Source of the DNA: Pseudomonas sp. KNUC1026 | Lineage (GTDB): Bacteria > Pseudomonadota > Gammaproteobacteria > Pseudomonadales > Pseudomonadaceae | Length of the DNA stretch: 64,000 nt | Direction of reading: 5' to 3' | Assembly (NCBI RefSeq): GCF_021650705.1 | Contig: NZ_CP087138.1 | Location: forward strand, 3,682,001 to 3,746,000 | In this document: piece by piece, positions 33,895 to 44,713 of the stretch | Layout: each line of letters opens with the position of its first letter | Numbering within the stretch: the stretch's first letter is position 1 | The notes under the pieces: generated by a model | Told to the model about the DNA's origin: nothing | The model's input: the letters and a program-made list of their open reading frames with translations, nothing else | Database searches by the model: none | Made by a program: the position numbers and the translations under genes

Positions 33895-36130
33895 TCACGC
33901 AGTCTTGAGCAAGCGCAGCCGCCCGACGACGGCGTCCATGGCGCGATCCACCAGCAGGTTGTCGTCCAGCACGCGCAGCTCGTTGCGCTGGATCGCCAGT
34001 GCCAGGGCGGCAGCCGAGCGCTCCAGCACCTTCATGCCAGTGCGGTTGACGAACACATACTTGCCCGTGCTTTCGATGATGGTGGTGAGCTTGCAGCGCA
34101 AAGGTTCGCCGTCCTCCTCCAACAACTCGACCCACGTGCCAGGGCGCAGCGCGGCAGCCTGTTGCGCCGCGGGGTCTTCATCGGAAAACTCAGGCGAAAC
34201 CTCGGCCACCGTCGAAGGCGCCTGCCCCCAGCACAATCTCGCTCTCCACCCGCACCAGAGCGATATCGTCATCGCCCTGCTGCAGGGCCATGGCCGTGCG
34301 CTGGATGGCCTGCACATGCAAGGCCTCCAGCTGGCTGAAGAAATCGCTGGTGGCGAAAGGGTCGAACGCAGCGCTGGTCAACCCCTCGCGCAGCGCCTTG
34401 AGCAGGCCTGGCACCAGGCTCAGCAGGCGGTTGCGAGCCTGAATGCCATCGTGGGGCTCAACGCTCCAGACCAGGTCGTCCATGGTCTCCAGCGCAGCCT
34501 GCCACTCAGGCGCCTGTTCGCCGTGCTTGAGCCAGGTCAGCAGCAGCACCTTACTCCACGCTTCTTCCAGCAACCGCACTACTACCTGCGGCAAGGTCTT
34601 GCCCAGCAAGCGGCGGTTGAGCTCGAACTGCACATGCAACCGCGCAAGCTCAGCCCGCGCGCGGCCCTCTTCAGCGTCACGAGTGCGCTGCTCGAGCAGC
34701 TCGCTGCGGCGGCGCTCTTCTGCGGTGAAGGCCAGAAAGTCCACCAACAGCTCGGAAAACAGCGACGTGTCGTCCACGAAGTCATTGAGAAGGCGCTGCA
34801 CAATCTGATCGATGCGGCCGTGCAGCGCGTCACGCTGCGAATCGTCGCGCCCGCTCCAGCCCATGGCCGCCTGGGCGATCTCGTTGAGCAAGCGCCGCGC
34901 CGGGTGGTTGGAGCGGCTGAAAAAGCTTTTGTCGAGCACCGCGACTTTCAGGATCGGGATCTGCAGGCGGCCAATCAGTGCGCGCAGCGAATCAGGCAGG
35001 TTGCGGTCATCCAGGATGAACTCGAACAACATCGCAACCAGATTGATCACGTCTTCATCGACCGTGCCCACGACACGCGCCTTGCCGCTTTTCAGGCTTA
35101 CGCGGTTGAGCAGTTGCTCGAGTTGCTGGCGAAGGTCGTAATCCTCGGAGTGCTCCGGCTGCTGCGGTACGTATTGCTGAAGGTGCGACAGCAGGCGCAT
35201 CAGGTCGTTGGTGGAGATGGGCATCACGGTAGCGGCCGGCTCACGGCGCACAGGCGGATTGCCACGCACCTGGTGCACCAGCTCCTGCAGGGCGGTGAAC
35301 ACTTCGCGGACGCTGTCATCCAGTGGTTCTTCCAACGGCATTGCCTGAGCGGGTGCAGTGTCGTCCTCGGGGGTACGCCGCCGGCCAGGGCGGTCATCGG
35401 CGCGCCGTGCAGGCGCAACCTTCAGCTCAGGCAGGATGCCAGTGGCGATCAGCAACTGGTTGGCATCGAAATACAAATGATCCGTATCGGACAGCACATA
35501 GCGATCGAACAGCTTGAGAATGATCAGCTTGACCTTGATCTCGACACCCAGCGTCTGCCCGGCCTGCACGAAGTAATCGCAGAGCATCGCCGGGCCCAGC
35601 GGGTTGCTGTCATCGGTCAGCACGCGCGGCACCAGGGCATTGAGGCGAGTGGTCAGTTGAGTAAGCGACAGGCCGTCGCGGGCCAGCACTTTGTTGACCA
35701 TCGAGTCGAGCGCAACGGTACGCTCCAACTCTTCATTGGGCACCAGCGCCAGCTTGTCATAATTGAGCGGCGCAGGGCGCGAGGGACCGGTGTCGTACTG
35801 GCCTACCCGCACGAAGGCTTCATAGAATTTGTCGAGAAAACCGCGCTCGATGTTCTTGCGCTTCAGGCGCAGGTCGCGCATGGCTTCGAAGAACAAGTTC
35901 TGCTCGTTATTGCTCGGGGCCTTGTCGGCCATCTCGAAGAGCGTGTCGTCAGCATTGTCGAACAGCGCCTGCAAGCCCTCGCGCAGTTGCTGGGCGGCCT
36001 TGTCGCGCACCTGCAGCACCACCACCGGCAAGCGTGCCAGCGGCGCACTGGCAGCCGGGTCGGCCGCCGCGTTAAGGTGCACCACTTTGCCGTCGTTTTG
36101 CATGCTCGACTCCATGATCGGCGAATCCAT
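33895..36130 (-). CDS. DUF1631 family protein (one frame break)
   Basis: A large cytosolic protein of about 744 residues once rejoined. It matches the DUF1631 family, common in Pseudomonas and without a firm function, often annotated vaguely as thymidine phosphorylase. The N-terminal part (VVLQVRDKAAQQLREGLQAL, NLFFEAMRDLRLKRKNIE) and a long acidic-helical middle run to residue 646. The C-terminal PilZ-like stretch (GTWVELLEEDGEPLRCKL, KYVFVNRTGMKVLE) is in another frame. The break is a G run of five on the minus strand (34225-34229) where four would give EIVLGQAPSTVAEV. The PilZ resemblance is my inference and could mean cyclic-di-GMP or partner binding. Confidence 0.8.
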
Positions 36131-36440
36131 ACGCTATGAGTGAATAGCCGCGTCAAGCGCGGCCGACATGAACCGTGCAGCCTTTGAGAGGCAAACCTGA
36201 GGTTGGTTTCATCCGCTCGGCGGAAACGCCATTAAAAAGTCGCCAAATTACAGGCAGGCTACTTTCAAGGCAGGGACGGTTCTTTCGTAGAGTGATTGAC
36301 AACAGAATTTGCGTTTTGCTCAGCCGTTCCGATCAAAGGCGCTTTTTCACCTGTGGAAAAACCCGCCCAAGCCGGCACCAAGGGTTCGCGCGCCTCGCCA
36401 CGTGCCCTATAATCCGCCGCACTTTGCCCTGGAGCCGCCC
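36131..36440. other. intergenic region between the DUF1631 gene and nadC
   Basis: This stretch of 310 bp separates divergent genes. A TTGACA hexamer lies at 36296-36301 but I cannot match it to a good -10 element. Nothing else is recognised. Confidence 0.35.
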
Positions 36441-37289
36441 ATGCCGAACCTCAGCCTCGCCTCCCTCAGCGCCGAGATCGACGCCAACGTGCGCCGGGCC
36501 CTGGCAGAAGATGTCGGAACCGGCGACATCACCGCCCAGCTGATTCCCGAAAGCCGCCTGGCCAGCGCAACCGTGATTACCCGCGAGGCGTGCGTGATCG
36601 CCGGCAGCGCCTGGGTGGACGCAGTGTTTCGCAAGCTCGACCCGCGTGTGGCTGTGCACTGGCAAGTGGCCGATGGCGCGCGCGCCCAGGCCAACCAGCC
36701 GCTGTTCCGGCTCGAGGGCCCGGCTCGCTCGCTGCTCACCGGCGAGCGCAGCGCCCTGAACTTCCTGCAACTGCTCAGCGGCGTGGCCACACGCGCCCAG
36801 GCCTTGGCCGATCAGGTTGCGCACACCGGCGTGCGCCTGCTCGACACCCGCAAGACCCTGCCCGGCCTGCGCCTGGCGCAGAAGTACGCGGTCACCTGCG
36901 GTGGCTGCCATAACCATCGCATCGGCCTGTACGACGCTTTCCTTATAAAGGAAAACCACATCGCAGCCTGCGGCGGGATCGCCCAGGCTGTAGAGGCGGC
37001 CCATCGCATCGCGCCGGGCAAGCCGGTTGAAGTCGAGGTCGAGAATCTCGCCGAGCTGGAACAGGCCCTGGCCGCCGGCGCCGACATCATCATGCTCGAC
37101 GAGCTGAGCCTGGGCGACATGCGCACCGCCGTCGCACTCACCCATGGCCGCGCCAAGCTCGAGGCCAGCGGCGGCATCAACGACAGCACCTTGAAGGTGA
37201 TCGCCGAGACCGGCGTTGATTACATTTCCATCGGAGCCCTGACCAAAGACGTCAAAGCGGTCGACCTGTCGATGCGCCTGTCACTGTGA
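36441..37289 (+). CDS. nadC: nicotinate-nucleotide pyrophosphorylase (carboxylating)
   Basis: Converts quinolinate and PRPP to nicotinate mononucleotide in de novo NAD synthesis. The 282-residue length is standard. The N-terminal [16 protein letters not shown], the substrate-binding [15 protein letters not shown], the loop [20 protein letters not shown] (conserved His and Lys) and the C-terminal [21 protein letters not shown] (in two parts) are all family signatures. ATG at 36441. It is divergent from the DUF1631 gene and followed by a cupin-HTH regulator on the same strand. Confidence 0.96.
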   Translation: MPNLSLASLSAEIDANVRRALAEDVGTGDITAQLIPESRLASATVITREACVIAGSAWVDAVFRKLDPRVAVHWQVADGARAQANQPLFRLEGPARSLLTGERSALNFLQLLSGVATRAQALADQVAHTGVRLLDTRKTLPGLRLAQKYAVTCGGCHNHRIGLYDAFLIKENHIAACGGIAQAVEAAHRIAPGKPVEVEVENLAELEQALAAGADIIMLDELSLGDMRTAVALTHGRAKLEASGGINDSTLKVIAETGVDYISIGALTKDVKAVDLSMRLSL

Positions 37290-37322
37290 TCGGCCTTTTT
37301 TCTTTCTGACATCAAGGGTGCT

Positions 37323-37868
37323 ATGGACATCGGGCCACGACTGAAAACCGTACGTGAACGCCATCAACTCTCGCAGCGCGAGCTGGCGCGGCGCAGTGGA
37401 GTCACCAACGCAACCATCTCGCTGATCGAGCAGAACCGCGTCAGCCCTTCGGTCAGCTCATTGAAGAAGCTGCTCGAAGGCATTCCCATGACCCTTGCAG
37501 ACTTCTTCGCAAGCGATGAGCCGCCTGCCGAAAACCCTTACATCTACCGCGCCGGGAGCCAGCCAGACCTGGGCCGCCGGGGCGTGCGCCTGCTGCTGGT
37601 GGGTGCCACCGTCAAGGACCGGCAGATGCGCATGTTGCGCGAGCTCTACGCACCAGGCGCCGACAGCGGCGAGCCGATCGTGCACCCCGAGGGCGAAGAG
37701 TGCGGGCTGGTCACCCGTGGCACCATCGAGCTGACCATCGATGGCGAGGTGAGCATCCTGCAGGCCGGCGACGGTTACTACTTCCCCACCACCCTGCCCC
37801 ACAGCTTCAAGAACATCGGCCAGGATGAGGCGGAGATCATCAGCGCCAATACACCAGCCAACTTCTGA
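37323..37868 (+). CDS. XRE-cupin transcriptional regulator (PuuR-like)
   Basis: A 181-residue regulator. The N-terminal helix-turn-helix ([28 protein letters not shown]) covers about residues 10-60. A C-terminal cupin ([21 protein letters not shown], in two parts, and [18 protein letters not shown]) covers about 105-175. This matches PuuR, which represses putrescine-utilisation genes. Here the FAD oxidase and aldehyde dehydrogenase of a PuuB/PuuC flavour lie 3-6 kb away on the other strand, so a regulatory link is possible but not shown. Confidence 0.88.
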   Translation: MDIGPRLKTVRERHQLSQRELARRSGVTNATISLIEQNRVSPSVSSLKKLLEGIPMTLADFFASDEPPAENPYIYRAGSQPDLGRRGVRLLLVGATVKDRQMRMLRELYAPGADSGEPIVHPEGEECGLVTRGTIELTIDGEVSILQAGDGYYFPTTLPHSFKNIGQDEAEIISANTPANF

Positions 37869-37993
37869 TCGGCGCTGAAAAGGCTGCGCTAAAGATCTCG
37901 GGCAAGCTGCCGATGGCATGGCATAACAAGGGATACGGATCGTCCGCGGGTTGCACAACCACCCCCAAACGCCTTCGCTCCGAGACCATTGCC

Positions 37994-39619
37994 ATGTCCA
38001 TCAAACGCTCCCTCAAGGCCCGCATGCTCGCCCTCATCGGCGGCAGCCTGCTGGCCATCCTGTTGATTTCCGTCGCCTGCTTTCACTTCCTCGCCGGCAA
38101 TGTGCGCGACTACCGCGCACTGGTCGACGGCCCTGTGCGCACCTCGCAACTGGTCGAACAGGCCAACCTGCAATTCAAGATCCAGGTACAGGAGTGGAAG
38201 AACGTGCTGCTGCGCGGCAAGCAGCCGGCCGACCTGGACAAATACTGGAGCCAGTTCGAAGCCCGCCACCGTGATGTGCAGAACCTGCTCGGGCAGCTGG
38301 CTGCACAGCCGGGCCTGGCCGCTGAAGCCAAAGGCCAGATCGACCAGTTGCGTGAAGGCCACCAGGCTTTGCTCGCGCAATATGCGCGTGGCCGTGACAC
38401 CTTCGTCGCGGGCGGCGCCGACCCTATCGCTGGTGACAAGAGCGTGACCGGTATCGACCGCGCCATCAGTGACCAGATGAGTGCACTGGCCAAACGAATC
38501 GCCGAAGACGCCAAGGCGCAAGCCGAGGGTATCAGCGCCACTGCCGAGCGAACCGTGTGGCTGGGCTTCTCGGTGCTACTCGCCTCCGGCGTGCTGATCG
38601 CATTGCTCAGCCTGTGGCTGGTGAGCCGGCAATTGGTGCAACCGATCACCCAATTGATCGGCTATGTCGACGACCTCAGCAAAGGCCGCTTCGCCGAACG
38701 CGTGAGCAGCGACCGCGAGGACGAGCTGGGCCGCCTGGCCAATGCCGCCAATACACTGCGTGACTTCCTCGCCGAAACCTTCACTCGCCTCAAGCGCAAC
38801 GCTACCGAGCTCGACGGCGCAAGCTCCGAGCTGCACCAGATCGCCCGGCAGATGGCACAGGGCAGCGAGGAGCAGTTCCAGCGTACCGACCAGGTGGCCA
38901 CGGCCATGACAGAAATGTCCGCCACCGCCCAGGAGGTGGCCCGCCACGCCCAGGACGCCGCACAGGCGGCCGATGATGCCGACGCTTCGGCTCGCCAGGG
39001 CGATCGGGTGATGAAGACGACCATCGGCGCCATCGACCACATGCGCCGCGAAATAGAAACCACCGCCGAGGTGATCCGTAAGCTGGAAAACGACAGCGGC
39101 CGCGTCGGCAAGGTGCTTGAGGTGATCCGTGGGATTGCCGAGCAAACCAACCTGCTGGCCCTGAACGCCGCCATCGAGGCCGCCCGCGCGGGCGAGGCGG
39201 GCCGCGGTTTTGCCGTGGTCGCCGACGAAGTGCGCAGCCTGGCGCAACGCACCTCCTCGTCCATCAGCGAAATCAACCAGATCATCGACGCCGTGCAGCT
39301 AGGCACCACCGATGCGGCCAAAGCCATCGAAAGCGGCCAGGCCCGCAGCAGCGAAAGCGCCGAGCACATCAACCGCACCAGCGAGATCCTGCACCAGGTG
39401 AGCGAGGCGATCGAAGCCATTCGCGGCATGAACCGCCAGATCGCCACCGCGGCCGAGGAGCAGACGTCGGTGGCCGAGGACATTGCGCAGAACCTCACGG
39501 AAATCACCGCGATCGCCAGTGAGAACCAGCAGAGCGTGCAGCGCACCGAGCAGGCGAGCGGGAACCTGAATCGGTTGTCGGGGCAGATGAGTGAATTGAC
39601 AGCGCGGTTGGGGGGCTGA
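37994..39619 (+). CDS. methyl-accepting chemotaxis protein
   Basis: A 541-residue transmembrane chemoreceptor. TM1 ([20 protein letters not shown], about 10-32) is followed by a periplasmic ligand domain of about 155 residues that looks like a four-helix bundle. TM2 ([20 protein letters not shown], about 192-212) leads into a HAMP domain and the signalling coiled coil with its conserved hairpin tip ([19 protein letters not shown]). The receptor has no C-terminal pentapeptide. ATG at 37994 ([11 protein letters not shown]). The ligand is unknown; the neighbouring betaine-type catabolic locus makes that substrate a candidate. Confidence 0.93.
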   Translation: MSIKRSLKARMLALIGGSLLAILLISVACFHFLAGNVRDYRALVDGPVRTSQLVEQANLQFKIQVQEWKNVLLRGKQPADLDKYWSQFEARHRDVQNLLGQLAAQPGLAAEAKGQIDQLREGHQALLAQYARGRDTFVAGGADPIAGDKSVTGIDRAISDQMSALAKRIAEDAKAQAEGISATAERTVWLGFSVLLASGVLIALLSLWLVSRQLVQPITQLIGYVDDLSKGRFAERVSSDREDELGRLANAANTLRDFLAETFTRLKRNATELDGASSELHQIARQMAQGSEEQFQRTDQVATAMTEMSATAQEVARHAQDAAQAADDADASARQGDRVMKTTIGAIDHMRREIETTAEVIRKLENDSGRVGKVLEVIRGIAEQTNLLALNAAIEAARAGEAGRGFAVVADEVRSLAQRTSSSISEINQIIDAVQLGTTDAAKAIESGQARSSESAEHINRTSEILHQVSEAIEAIRGMNRQIATAAEEQTSVAEDIAQNLTEITAIASENQQSVQRTEQASGNLNRLSGQMSELTARLGG

Positions 39620-39621
39620 CA

Positions 39622-39681
39622 CGTCGCGCGGCGAGCCGTCCTCCCACCGAATTTGTGGGAGGCCGGCTTGCCGCGCGCCGT
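39622..39681. repeat. REP inverted pair
   Basis: CGTCGCGCGGCGAGCCG-TCCTCCCAC and the inverse GTGGGAGG-CCGGCTTGCCGCGCG flank a 7-nt loop just after the chemoreceptor stop. Same family as the blocks at 20.2, 32.3 and 59.5 kb; the arms differ at a few positions. Confidence 0.8.
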
Positions 39682-39732
39682 GTAACGGGCGACAGCTCCC
39701 CACCAAAGTTCAGCCGCGCGACGAGCACACTC

Positions 39733-40743
39733 TCAAAACTCCAGCCGCTTTTCCTTCGACGGCGGGTGCCCGAAATACGCGGTGTAGCACTTGCTGAAGT
39801 GGCTGGGCGATACGAACCCGCAGGCCACTGCCACCTGCACGATCGACAGCGTCGAATGCTGCAGCAGCCGGCGGCCTTCTGTCACTCGCAGTTCCAGGTA
39901 GTAACGCAGCGGCGTGGTGTTGAGCTGGTCTTTGAACAGCCGCTCGATCTGCCGCCGCGAACGGCCGACGTAACCGGAGATCTGTGCCAGGTCCAGCGGC
40001 TCCTCCAGGTTCGCCTCCATCAGCTTGACCACATCGCGCAGCGGTGCGGTCATCTTCACCCGCAGCTTGGGGTTTACCCGGCGGTAGCGCGAGGCTTCGA
40101 AGGCCAGGATGTCGACGATGCCGTCTACCAGGTCAGTGCCCTGCTGCAAGCCGATCCATTCCAGCACCATGTAGAACGCCCCGTTGGGGCTGGCCGCAGT
40201 GAAGCGGTCGCGGTCGACCATGTAGCTTTCGCTGGTGACCTGGCTGTGCTGGGCGGTTTCGGCCAGGGCCGGGCGATGTTCGGGATGGATGGCACAGCGG
40301 TAACCGTCGAGCAGGCCGGCGTGGCCGATGAACCACGCACCATTCCACAACCCACCCAGGGCAATGCCCTTCTCCGATGCCTTGCGCAGCAGCACCTTGA
40401 GCTCGGCGTGGGCACGCAGCGGCGTGCGCAGGCCACCGCAGATCACCAGCAGGCTCAGGCCCTCCAGGCTGGCGGCGCTCAGCGCCTGGTCCGGGCGGAT
40501 GACGATGCCCAGGTCGCTGCACACCTCCGCCATCTCCAGGCTGAACGTGGTGGTGCGAAACAGGTTGGGCCGCAGCAGGTTGGCCGTCACCAGCGTATCC
40601 AGTGCCTGAGTGAATGCCGGCAACGAGAAGTGATCGAGCAACACGAACCCCACATGGGCGCAGCCGGTCGGCGCCGCTTGCCCACCTTGCAGGTAGCGCA
40701 GGTTCTTGCCCTTGATGCCGCCGCTGAAAGTGCGCCGTTCCAT
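39733..40743 (-). CDS. GlxA-family AraC-type transcriptional regulator
   Basis: A 336-residue regulator. The N-terminal DJ-1/PfpI-like domain (HVGFVLLDHFSLPAFTQALD, VICGGLR, GLWNGAWFIGHAGLLDGYR) is typical of the GlxA/GbdR/CdhR group that senses amino acid and quaternary-amine metabolites. The C-terminal AraC helix-turn-helix pair (LDLAQISGYVGRSRRQIERLF and VQVAVACGFVSPSHFSKCY, each in parts) follows. Start at 40743 (MERRTF). A strong hairpin separates it from the upstream aldehyde dehydrogenase gene, so it may have its own promoter. It is the second such regulator in the locus. Confidence 0.9.
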   Translation of the reverse strand: MERRTFSGGIKGKNLRYLQGGQAAPTGCAHVGFVLLDHFSLPAFTQALDTLVTANLLRPNLFRTTTFSLEMAEVCSDLGIVIRPDQALSAASLEGLSLLVICGGLRTPLRAHAELKVLLRKASEKGIALGGLWNGAWFIGHAGLLDGYRCAIHPEHRPALAETAQHSQVTSESYMVDRDRFTAASPNGAFYMVLEWIGLQQGTDLVDGIVDILAFEASRYRRVNPKLRVKMTAPLRDVVKLMEANLEEPLDLAQISGYVGRSRRQIERLFKDQLNTTPLRYYLELRVTEGRRLLQHSTLSIVQVAVACGFVSPSHFSKCYTAYFGHPPSKEKRLEF

Positions 40744-40781
40744 GATGTTTCCCCACAAAAACCGGTAGTGCGCCTGAAACA

Positions 40782-40810
40782 ACGACCGCCGCTTGAGCAG
40801 CGGCGGTCGT
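40782..40810 (-). terminator. stem-loop after the aldehyde dehydrogenase gene
   Basis: ACGACCGCCGC and GCGGCGGTCGT form an 11-bp perfect stem with a 7-nt loop between the aldehyde dehydrogenase stop and the GlxA-type regulator start. On the minus strand it is followed by a short T-rich stretch (TTGTTTC), so it probably ends the large catabolic operon. Confidence 0.75.
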
Positions 40811-40837
40811 CAACGGATCAGGCAACGCGTTCAGGTA

Positions 40838-42328
40838 TTACGAAGCGTCGATCCAGATGGTCTTGAGCTCGGTGTACTGGTCGTGCGCCCATTGCGATTT
40901 GTCACGCCCGCCAAAGCCCGACTCCTTGTAGCCGCCGAACGGCGTGGAGGCATCGCCCTCACCGAAGCAGTTCACGGTGACGATGCCGGCCCGGATACCG
41001 CGCGAGAGCTTCAGCGCATTGCGCAGGTTGCCGGTGTAGGCAGACGCCGCCAGGCCGTAGTTCGTGTCGTTGGCAAGCTCGATGGCTTCTTCCAGGGTTT
41101 CGAACGTGGTCACGCTCAGCACCGGGCCGAAGATCTCCTCCTTGAACAAGCGGCTTTCGGGCGTTACGCCATCGACGATGGTCGGCTGTACATAGACGCC
41201 CTGCTCGGTCTGCCCGCCGGTTACCACCCTGAGCTGCGCCTCGCTGGCGTGCTCCAGATACGAGCGCACCTTTTCGAAGTGCGCCTTGCTGACCATCGAG
41301 CCCAAGCGGTTGTCCGGGTCGAGCGGGTCGCCCAGTTTCCAGTCGCGCAGGTGCACCTGCACCCGCTCGAGCAGCTCATCCTTCACCTGGCTGTGAACGA
41401 TCAGGCGCGAAGAGGCCGAGCAGTTTTCGCCCATGTTCCAGAACGCGCCGTTGACTACGTGCTGGGCGACCTGGTCGATGTCTTCGACATCATTCATCAC
41501 CACGGCCGGGTTTTTACCGCCCAGCTCCAGCACCACACGCTTGAGGTTCGACTCGGCGGCGTACTTGAGGAACAGCCGGCCGGTGTCGGTGGAACCGGTG
41601 AAACTGACGCCGGCGATGTCCGGGTGGCGGCCAATCGGTTCGCCGGCCTCTTTACCGCTGCCAGGCACCACGTTGAACACGCCCGCAGGCACGCCGGCCT
41701 GGTGAGCCAGCTCCGCCACGCGCAGCGCGGTGAGGGTGGTTTCCTTGGCCGGTTTGACCACGATCGAGCACCCGGCGGCCAGCGACGGGCCGATCTTCCA
41801 GGCCAGCATCAGCAGCGGGAAGTTCCACGGCAGCACCAGGCCCACTACGCCGATCGGCTCGCGCACCACCATCGTGACGGCACCGTTGCCCACGGGCGCG
41901 GTGGCGTCGTAGATCTTGTCGATCAGCTCGGCATGCCAGCGCAGGGTGTGAATGGTTTCCGGTACATCGATGTTCTGGCACTCGCGAACGGGCTTGCCGC
42001 TGTCCAGGCTCTCGAGCACCGCCAGTTCGTGGGCGTGGTCTTCAAGCAGTTGGGCAAATTGTTGCAGCACCGATTTGCGCGCCGCCGGGTGCAGCCCGCT
42101 CCAGCGGCCGTCCTCGAATGCGGCCTTGGCGGCCGCCACTGCAACGTCCACGTCCTGGCTGTCGCAGGCGCTGATGCGTGCCAGCTCGGCGCCCGTGGCC
42201 GGGTTGGTGGTCACGAAGGTGTTGCCGCTTTTGGCGGCGACGAATCGCCCATCGATGAACGCCTGGGTGCGCAGCTCAAGGCTCGCGGCGATGTCGGCGT
42301 AGGCTTGTTTGCTCAGCAGGTCGGCCAT
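40838..42328 (-). CDS. NAD(P)-dependent aldehyde dehydrogenase (PuuC/KauB-like)
   Basis: A 496-residue ALDH-superfamily enzyme. The cofactor motif is VLPWNFPLLMLAWKIGP and GFTGS-type loop VSFTGSTDTGR. The catalytic glutamate is in LELGGKNP (near residue 268) and the nucleophile cysteine in GENCSASSRL (near 302). The closest general pattern is PuuC/KauB, gamma-(glutamyl)amino-aldehyde dehydrogenases. It is the last gene of the operon that starts at proV, 2 bp after the DapA-like gene. A likely job is oxidising the semialdehyde that the upstream enzymes release. The specific substrate is not known. Confidence 0.9.
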   Translation of the reverse strand: MADLLSKQAYADIAASLELRTQAFIDGRFVAAKSGNTFVTTNPATGAELARISACDSQDVDVAVAAAKAAFEDGRWSGLHPAARKSVLQQFAQLLEDHAHELAVLESLDSGKPVRECQNIDVPETIHTLRWHAELIDKIYDATAPVGNGAVTMVVREPIGVVGLVLPWNFPLLMLAWKIGPSLAAGCSIVVKPAKETTLTALRVAELAHQAGVPAGVFNVVPGSGKEAGEPIGRHPDIAGVSFTGSTDTGRLFLKYAAESNLKRVVLELGGKNPAVVMNDVEDIDQVAQHVVNGAFWNMGENCSASSRLIVHSQVKDELLERVQVHLRDWKLGDPLDPDNRLGSMVSKAHFEKVRSYLEHASEAQLRVVTGGQTEQGVYVQPTIVDGVTPESRLFKEEIFGPVLSVTTFETLEEAIELANDTNYGLAASAYTGNLRNALKLSRGIRAGIVTVNCFGEGDASTPFGGYKESGFGGRDKSQWAHDQYTELKTIWIDAS

Positions 42329-42330
42329 GC

Positions 42331-43234
42331 TCAGGCTCCTTGAGTGATCAGCGAGACGTTTTTCTTGAGCTGGGCAACAACCTGCTCAAGCGCGGCTTTT
42401 TCTTCGGCGGTCATGCCTTTGAGCGGGGCGCGCACGCCGCCGTTGGGCAGGCCTGCCAGCTCGCAGCCGTACTTGATCGACTGCACGAACTTGCCACCTT
42501 CCAGGTAATCCATCAGCGGCAGCATGGCGGCCATGATGCGGCGGCCCTTGTCGAAATCCTTCTCCAGCACACAGGCCTCATACAGCGCGACGTGCTCGCG
42601 CGGTACGAAGTTGGAGCCGGCGCATACCCAGCTGCGGGCGCCCCAGGCGAAGAACTCCAGGGCCTGATCGTCCCAACCGCAGGACAACTGCAGGTTCGGC
42701 TGGGTGGTCGACAGGCGGTGCAGGCTGGCCATGTCGCCGGAGCTTTCCTTGATCGCCTGGATGTTCTTGCAACCGGCAACGGCCTCGAAGAACTCAGGGC
42801 CCATGGCCATGTTCATGCGGCCGGGGTAGTTGTAGAGCATGATCGGCAGGCCTGCGGCTTTATCCACCGCCAGCACGTGCTCGGCGATTTCCTGTTCGGG
42901 TCGGCAGCGCATAAGGCGGCGTGCCGACCAGGATGGCCTCGGCCTTGTGCGCCTTGGCGGCCTCGGCGAACTGGATCGAGTCTTCGGTACGAATCGCACC
43001 GGTGCCGATCACCAGCGGGATGCGGTTACCGACCACCTCGCGGGCCTGGGCGATCAATGCCAGGCGCTCCTCGTTGGAGTGGGCGTAATACTCGCCGGTG
43101 GAGCCGCCGATCACGATGCCGTGGACCTTGGCCTCGATCAGGTACTCAAGCACCTGCGCAAAACCTGCGTGGTCGATCTGGCCGCTGGCCTGCAGCGGGG
43201 TGATCGCGGGGGTGAAGATGCCGTCGAAGTTCAC
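42331..43234 (-). CDS. DapA-superfamily lyase/deaminase (one frame break)
   Basis: A TIM-barrel class I aldolase-family enzyme of about 300 residues. It has the GSTGEYYAHSNEERL phosphate/carboxylate loop, the catalytic tyrosine in MLYNYPGRM and the Schiff-base lysine in AIKESSGDM. The frame breaks at 42898-42900, where an extra G (three instead of two) interrupts PPYALPTEQEIAEHV. Start is a GTG at 43234 behind GGAGG. Related enzymes include dihydrodipicolinate synthase and 1-pyrroline-4-hydroxy-2-carboxylate deaminase. Its place between an FAD amine oxidase and an aldehyde dehydrogenase is like the hydroxyproline pathway, so deamination/ring opening is a reasonable inference, not a demonstration. 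Confidence 0.85.
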
Positions 43235-43302
43235 AGTGTTGCCTCCATCAAGTGATGCGTAAAAGGCAGGGCCAGGCCCTGCGGCTCGGCAGTGTGCTGG
43301 CC

Positions 43303-44705
43303 TCAGCTTTCCCGCCCTGCGCGGCGTTGCCCCCACAACAGGTTGAGGTTCACCCCCGCCGACAGGAACGGCTGCGGCGGGTTGGCGTTCGGGCCGGGTG
43401 CGGCCAGCAAGAAATCGGTCAGGTCGGTGCGCTCGCCGGCAAGCCAGTCGGCCAGCAAGGTGCCGGTGATGGTGCCGCGGGTGACGCCCAGCCCGTTGCA
43501 GCCCAGTGCGCCATACACGTTGGGCGCCAATTGGCCGAAGAAGCCGCTGTGGTTGCGGGTCATCGCCAGCGCGCCGCCCCAGGTGTACTGGAAGTCGACG
43601 TTGGGCAGCATCGGGAAGCGCCGGGCAAAGGACGCCTTGTGGCGCTGCAAAAGCGCTGCAAGTATCTGGGGTTGCTGCGCCCGTCAGGGTTGAAGCTGAA
43701 GCTGTTGCGGATCAGCAAGCGGTTGTCGGGGTGCGCCGCACCGTGGTGCCGAACGGGTCGGCCGGGATGGCGCCCCAGTAGGGCTTGCCGCCCAGGCGCG
43801 CCTGCTCCTCCTCGGTCAACTGGCGAGTGATGCTGCCGTAGGTGAAGATCGGCAGCATGCGCCCTTGCAGGAAGCCGAAGTGCTGGCCGAACGAATCGTC
43901 GGCCAGCACCAGCCGGCGCGCGGTGATCGAGCCGCCAGCGTGGGTGAGCACGGTACGGTCGTAGCCGTAGTCCACGTCCAGAATCGGCGTACGCTCATAA
44001 AGGGTGACGTTCGCCGGCAGGCTGTCGGCCAGGCCCTTGACCAGCGCCGAGGGCTGCACCAGCACGGCGCCGGGCGTGTACAGCGCCCGGCGGTAAAAAT
44101 GCGTGCCGAGGTGCTGTGGCAATTCCTGCTCGCCAATCATCTGGTAAGGCTGTTCGAGTTTGTCGAGGCCGCCCCGATAGGCATCGAGCACCGCCAGGCC
44201 GCGCTCCTCGACTGCCGCCTGGTACTTGCCGCACGCGGTCATCTGGCAGTCGATGCCGTTGGCTTCCACTTGCTGGCGCAGCAGGGTTTGCCCGGCCATG
44301 TTCAGCTTCAGCACGATCTTGGCCACAGCGATGTCGCCGATGTAGTCCGGCGCGCCGATGTCATGGGGCAGGTCGATGGCAAAGCCTGCGTTGCGCCCGG
44401 ACGGGCCCAGGCCCACTTCCTGGGCTTCGACCAGCACCACTTCGTCATCGGGGAAATTCAGCGCCAGTTGCCGTGCGGCAGCGAGCCCGGTAAAGCCTGC
44501 ACCCACCACTACCCAAGGGGCTTCGTGGTGGCCACGGTGGCTCGGCCGCGGCGTGCGCGCGGCGCTGAGGTGGAACCAGCCACAGCTGGCGTCATCGGCG
44601 GGCAGAGAAGCACTTTCATCGGTACTGAGCCATGTTCGTCTGGGTGTGGGCCTGTTCGCAGGGCGTACAGGGCTGGCCCACCCGCTGGCGGGTGGGGTTG
44701 GTCAT
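43303..44705 (-). CDS. FAD-dependent amine oxidoreductase (PuuB/OrdL, DAO family; two frame breaks)
   Basis: A flavoprotein of about 465 residues of the D-amino acid oxidase fold. The FAD dinucleotide motif is WVVVGAGFTGLAAARQLAL, preceded by an N-terminal segment (DDASCGWFHL). Substrate-domain segments YTPGAVLVQPSALVKGLA and a C-terminal FAD-contact ALGCNGLGVTRGT follow. One break near 44628 separates the first 29 codons from the rest (an extra base). Another at 43727-43730 (four G, probably five) separates TVRRTP from DNRLLIRNSFSFNPDG. Start ATG at 44705 is uncertain. PuuB-type enzymes oxidise gamma-glutamylputrescine or other secondary amines; a demethylated betaine product is a plausible substrate here. 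Confidence 0.82.
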
Positions 44706-44713
44706 GCGTTAAG

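Noticed and set aside
33905..36139. 744-codon plus-strand frame over the DUF1631 gene
   Set aside because: Antisense shadow. The minus-strand protein reads as a known family on both sides of one frame break.
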